From Oscillospiraceae bacterium (GTDB taxonomy: Bacteria; Bacillota; Clostridia; Oscillospirales; Oscillospiraceae), in contig JAEEKA010000064.1 in NCBI GenBank assembly GCA_016282135.1, positions 1 to 61,253 of the forward strand: 61,253 nt of DNA. The letters are read 5' to 3'. This document shows, piece after piece, positions 58,972 to 61,253 of the stretch. The notes beneath the pieces were generated by a model. The model was not told the origin of the DNA, searched no databases, and was given only the letters and a program-made list of their open reading frames with translations. A program made the position numbers and the translations under genes. The stretch's first letter is position 1. The number at the start of each line of letters is the position of its first letter.

Positions 58972-59997
58972 TTGCGCTCCATATCCTACCGGACCAAGAC
59001 CCGGATGCGAAAGGGCATGAAGATCTTCCTGGCTGTGGCGGCGATTCTGCTTCTGGGTATGATCCTCTTTGCGGTCTATCTGGAGCGCTTTATCGTCTAT
59101 ACCCCGGAGGGCGCCCACCTGGACTTTGACCGGAACACCTCCCGGGACGTCACCGTCCCCGCGGGCAGCACGGAAAAGACCTCGCTGCCCACGGACGTCA
59201 CCATCGAGTTTGCCGACCCGGACCCCAATGGCAGAGAGACCGAGCGTGTCAGCGGGTACTATATCGACCTGGAAATGCTCCAGGACCCGGAAACGGTTCT
59301 GGAAGCCGTCCAGGAGCTGAGCTCGCCCTGCACGGTGCTGATCGACCTGAAGGGCGGCAACGGATCCTTCTATTATACCACGGCTATTGACGGCGCCCGG
59401 CAGGCGGCCATTGACATTGAAACCGTGGACGCGGTGATTTCTTACCTGCGCAGCCACGGCTTCACCATGGTGGCCCGGATCCGCACCTTCCAGGACACCC
59501 ACTTTGCGGAGGAGCATATCAACTGCGCACTGCGGAAGAGCGGAGGCTCCCTCTGGGTGGGCAACGGCTTCTATTGGCTGGATCCCGATAACCCCACCGT
59601 GGTGGCCTATCTCAAACAGATTGCCCGGGAGCTGGCGGAGAAGGGCTTCAAGGAGATCGTGCTGGATGATTTCCGCTTCCCCAGCGCAACCCAGATCGTC
59701 TACAACTCCGAGAAGAGCCGCGCAGAGCTGATTGCCGGGGTGGCGGAGGAGATGCTGAACTTTTTTGCCAGCAGCAATATCACCATTTCCTTCGGCAATC
59801 CCGCCGCCGACTTTGCCCTGACCGGGTCTTCCCACGTCTACGTCTCCGGCGTCACCGGCTCCGGCGTCAGCGCCACAGTGAAGGGCTACGCCCTGCTGGA
59901 CGACCTGGAAAACCAGCTGATCTTCCTGACCGGCTCCAAGGACCGCCGCTTTGAGGACTACCAGGTCCTCCGCCCCCTGGTGAGCAAAGCGGGATAA
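58972..59997 (+). CDS. Membrane-anchored DUF4015-like putative glycoside hydrolase
   Basis: The 341-residue protein has an N-terminal membrane helix at about 17-36 and an outside domain. This contains 'PCTVLIDLKGGNGSFYYTT', 'GFTMVARIRTFQDTHFA', 'GFKEIVLDDFRFPS' and 'NITISFGNPAADF', the order of strands seen in DUF4015/GH13-like barrels with possible acidic catalytic residues (for example in 'VLDDFRFP'). The substrate is unknown, perhaps a cell wall or exopolysaccharide. The start is uncertain: TTG 58972 has GGGGGAG five bases ahead; an ATG at 59005 would still keep the helix. Confidence 0.72.
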   Translation: MRSISYRTKTRMRKGMKIFLAVAAILLLGMILFAVYLERFIVYTPEGAHLDFDRNTSRDVTVPAGSTEKTSLPTDVTIEFADPDPNGRETERVSGYYIDLEMLQDPETVLEAVQELSSPCTVLIDLKGGNGSFYYTTAIDGARQAAIDIETVDAVISYLRSHGFTMVARIRTFQDTHFAEEHINCALRKSGGSLWVGNGFYWLDPDNPTVVAYLKQIARELAEKGFKEIVLDDFRFPSATQIVYNSEKSRAELIAGVAEEMLNFFASSNITISFGNPAADFALTGSSHVYVSGVTGSGVSATVKGYALLDDLENQLIFLTGSKDRRFEDYQVLRPLVSKAG

Positions 59998-60063
59998 CAG
60001 CGCGGACTATCGCTTCGCGCCGCTGCCCGCCGGGAGCGGCCCTTGGCACTGCTGAAAAATTTG

Positions 60064-60104
60064 AGCTTCGACGCACAGTTTTTTGCGTCGAAGCTTGCTT
60101 TTTT
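60064..60104 (+). terminator. Terminator after the DUF4015-like gene
   Basis: AGCTTCGACGCA and TGCGTCGAAGCT pair perfectly, followed by TGCTTTTTT. Confidence 0.92.
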
Positions 60105-60123
60105 GGCTTCCTTTTGGTAAAAT
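60095..60123 (+). promoter_or_regulatory. Possible promoter of the BspA-like gene
   Basis: TTGCTT (60095-60100), 17 bases, TAAAAT (60118-60123) with TGG as extended -10. It overlaps the T run of the preceding terminator. Confidence 0.5.
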
Positions 60124-60176
60124 ATGCTATCATTTTTTGGCTGCTTTTAGAATCAATCAGAAATGGAGAATATGAC

Positions 60177-61253
60177 ATGAAGACAACGAAACGCCTTGCA
60201 GCGCTGATCCTTGCCCTGGTGCTGGCAGTCTCTCTGCTTCCTACCGTCAGCCTCCCGGTCAGCGCCACTTATTTGGAGGAAACGTCCCTGCAATGCACAT
60301 GCATTATTCAGGACGACATGCCGTTATCTGACGGAACAAGCGGCGTAAAGCTTACGGTTGTTCCGACAAACGGCGACAGCGGGCGCATGGACACTTATGG
60401 GGCCCTGATTTACAACTTGCTTAGCACCGCGCCCTGGGCCTCCTATATCCCTCAAATCGAGGAGGTCGAACTGACAGACGGCGTTCTGAACGCGGGCAAC
60501 AATATGATGTCTTATTTCCAAAACAAAAGCACGAAGCTGAAAAAGATTATTTTTGCCGACAGCGTGCAGGAAATCGGAACGAACGCGTTTTACCGGGAAC
60601 ACGTTGACGAGACGCCCCTGGAAGTTGACTGGGGATCCGGGATCAAGTCCATTTTCAGCACCGCTTTTAAGCAGTCCGGTGTAACGAGGGTTTGCCTGCC
60701 CGCGATAAGAAAAGTTGAGAATGCGGCGTTTCGTCATTGCAATAAACTTGAGTCGGTCTATATGGCGTCGGTATCAGGCGGATTGGAACTGGGCAAATGG
60801 GTTTTCGAGAATTGTGCCAATCTGAAAGAAGTGACGTTGGTGGGCTCCGTTCCGAACATTTCGGCTTACACGTTTTCCGGCTGCGAAAAGCTGCAATCCA
60901 TTATGCTGCCCGCTTCGGTCGAGCGCGTTGAGCAGGACGCGTTCTATAAATGTACGTCTCTCAGCGCGGTGTTTTACGCGGGCACGCCCCAGCAGTGGGC
61001 CCAGATCAGCATCGCGGAGGGCAACGAGTGCCTGCAAAACGCCACGGTCATCTACAACAGTAAGCCTTACACGATCACCTTTGATCCCCACGGCGGCTAC
61101 GTTTCCCCTGAAAGCATGGTGACGGCAGCGAGCGGCAAGCTGCCCAGCCTGCCCACGCCCACCCGGTCGGGTTACTCCTTTGTGGGCTGGTTTACGGAGC
61201 CGGAGGGCGGGAGCAGCGTTTCCACCAATACGGTGTTCAACGGCGACACGACC
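60177..61253 (+). CDS. BspA-like leucine-rich repeat surface protein with InlB-type repeat (partial)
   Basis: The frame is open for 359 codons and runs off the end of the window, so the C-terminus is missing. A signal peptide ('KTTKRLAALILALVLAVSL', cleavage near 'VSA', residue 31) is followed by BspA-type LRR units: 'VQEIGTNAFYREH', 'IRKVENAAFRHCNKLESV', 'VFENCANLKEVTL', 'TFSGCEKLQSIMLP', 'ASVERVEQDAFYKCTSL'. A Listeria-Bacteroides (InlB B-type) repeat ends the visible part ('YTITFDPHGGYVSPES', 'GYSFVGWFTEPEGGS'). It is an exported adhesion-type protein. ATG 60177 follows GGAGAATATGAC; an overlapping ATG at 60172 stops at once. Confidence 0.88.
   Translation, partial: MKTTKRLAALILALVLAVSLLPTVSLPVSATYLEETSLQCTCIIQDDMPLSDGTSGVKLTVVPTNGDSGRMDTYGALIYNLLSTAPWASYIPQIEEVELTDGVLNAGNNMMSYFQNKSTKLKKIIFADSVQEIGTNAFYREHVDETPLEVDWGSGIKSIFSTAFKQSGVTRVCLPAIRKVENAAFRHCNKLESVYMASVSGGLELGKWVFENCANLKEVTLVGSVPNISAYTFSGCEKLQSIMLPASVERVEQDAFYKCTSLSAVFYAGTPQQWAQISIAEGNECLQNATVIYNSKPYTITFDPHGGYVSPESMVTAASGKLPSLPTPTRSGYSFVGWFTEPEGGSSVSTNTVFNGDTT

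Overview
The window is 61,253 bases of GC-rich chromosome with strong GGAGG ribosome binding sites and clear TTGACA/TATAAT promoters. The gene content (S-layer-homology and BspA-like surface proteins, PadR-DUF1700-DUF4097, CarD, several GGDEF proteins, an ANTAR regulator, arabinose and fructoselysine catabolism) points to a Gram-positive anaerobic gut or rumen member of the Clostridia, probably Oscillospirales. This placement is inference from gene content, not from a marker gene.

Layout: (1) 1-2.4 kb, a palindrome-rich intergenic stretch and a FIST-GGDEF sensor. (2) 2.9-13.1 kb, a secretion and peptide-modification region: an exported papain-fold hydrolase, a small S24/S26 peptidase, a 1,686-residue repeat surface protein, a 41-residue Cys-containing peptide missed by ordinary ORF calling, a radical SAM/SPASM enzyme, a PqqD-like protein, a lipoprotein and an SLH-like exported protein. 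(3) 13.3-16.1 kb, a membrane GGDEF sensor and HD and HAD hydrolases. (4) 16.1-22.1 kb, a class II lanthipeptide operon on the minus strand: four precursor genes with nearly identical leaders and unrelated cores, then LanM, then a C39-peptidase ABC exporter (LanT). (5) 22.2-34.9 kb, plant-sugar use: a permuted GH3 glycosidase, araD, an AraR-type repressor, a four-gene sugar ABC transporter, araA and a FGGY kinase. (6) 35-39.5 kb, a PadR-headed operon. (7) 39.6-44.6 kb, a CPBP protease, a MerR/nitroreductase/aldo-keto reductase group and a frlB-frlD-like pair. (8) 44.7-52.2 kb, an ANTAR regulator, then purA, guaA, two accessory genes with related structured leaders, pyrG and a GNAT-DUF1653 fusion. 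(9) 52.3-61.25 kb, GGDEF, MMPL/TetR, tRNA-Leu, CarD, PrmA, a DUF4015-like protein, and a BspA-like surface protein that runs off the end of the window.

The most interesting content is the pair of peptide-modification loci. The lanthipeptide operon resembles a one-synthetase/many-products system. Its leaders fit the C39 peptidase recognition spacing (hydrophobic -4, -7, -12 and Glu -8) but end in Ala-Ala instead of Gly-Gly. The radical SAM locus has its tiny substrate gene directly behind a giant repeat surface protein, with a terminator-like hairpin between peptide and enzyme, so peptide, maturase, RRE protein, lipoprotein and SLH-like protein may work together at the cell surface. All functional statements rest on reading motifs; no database search was run.
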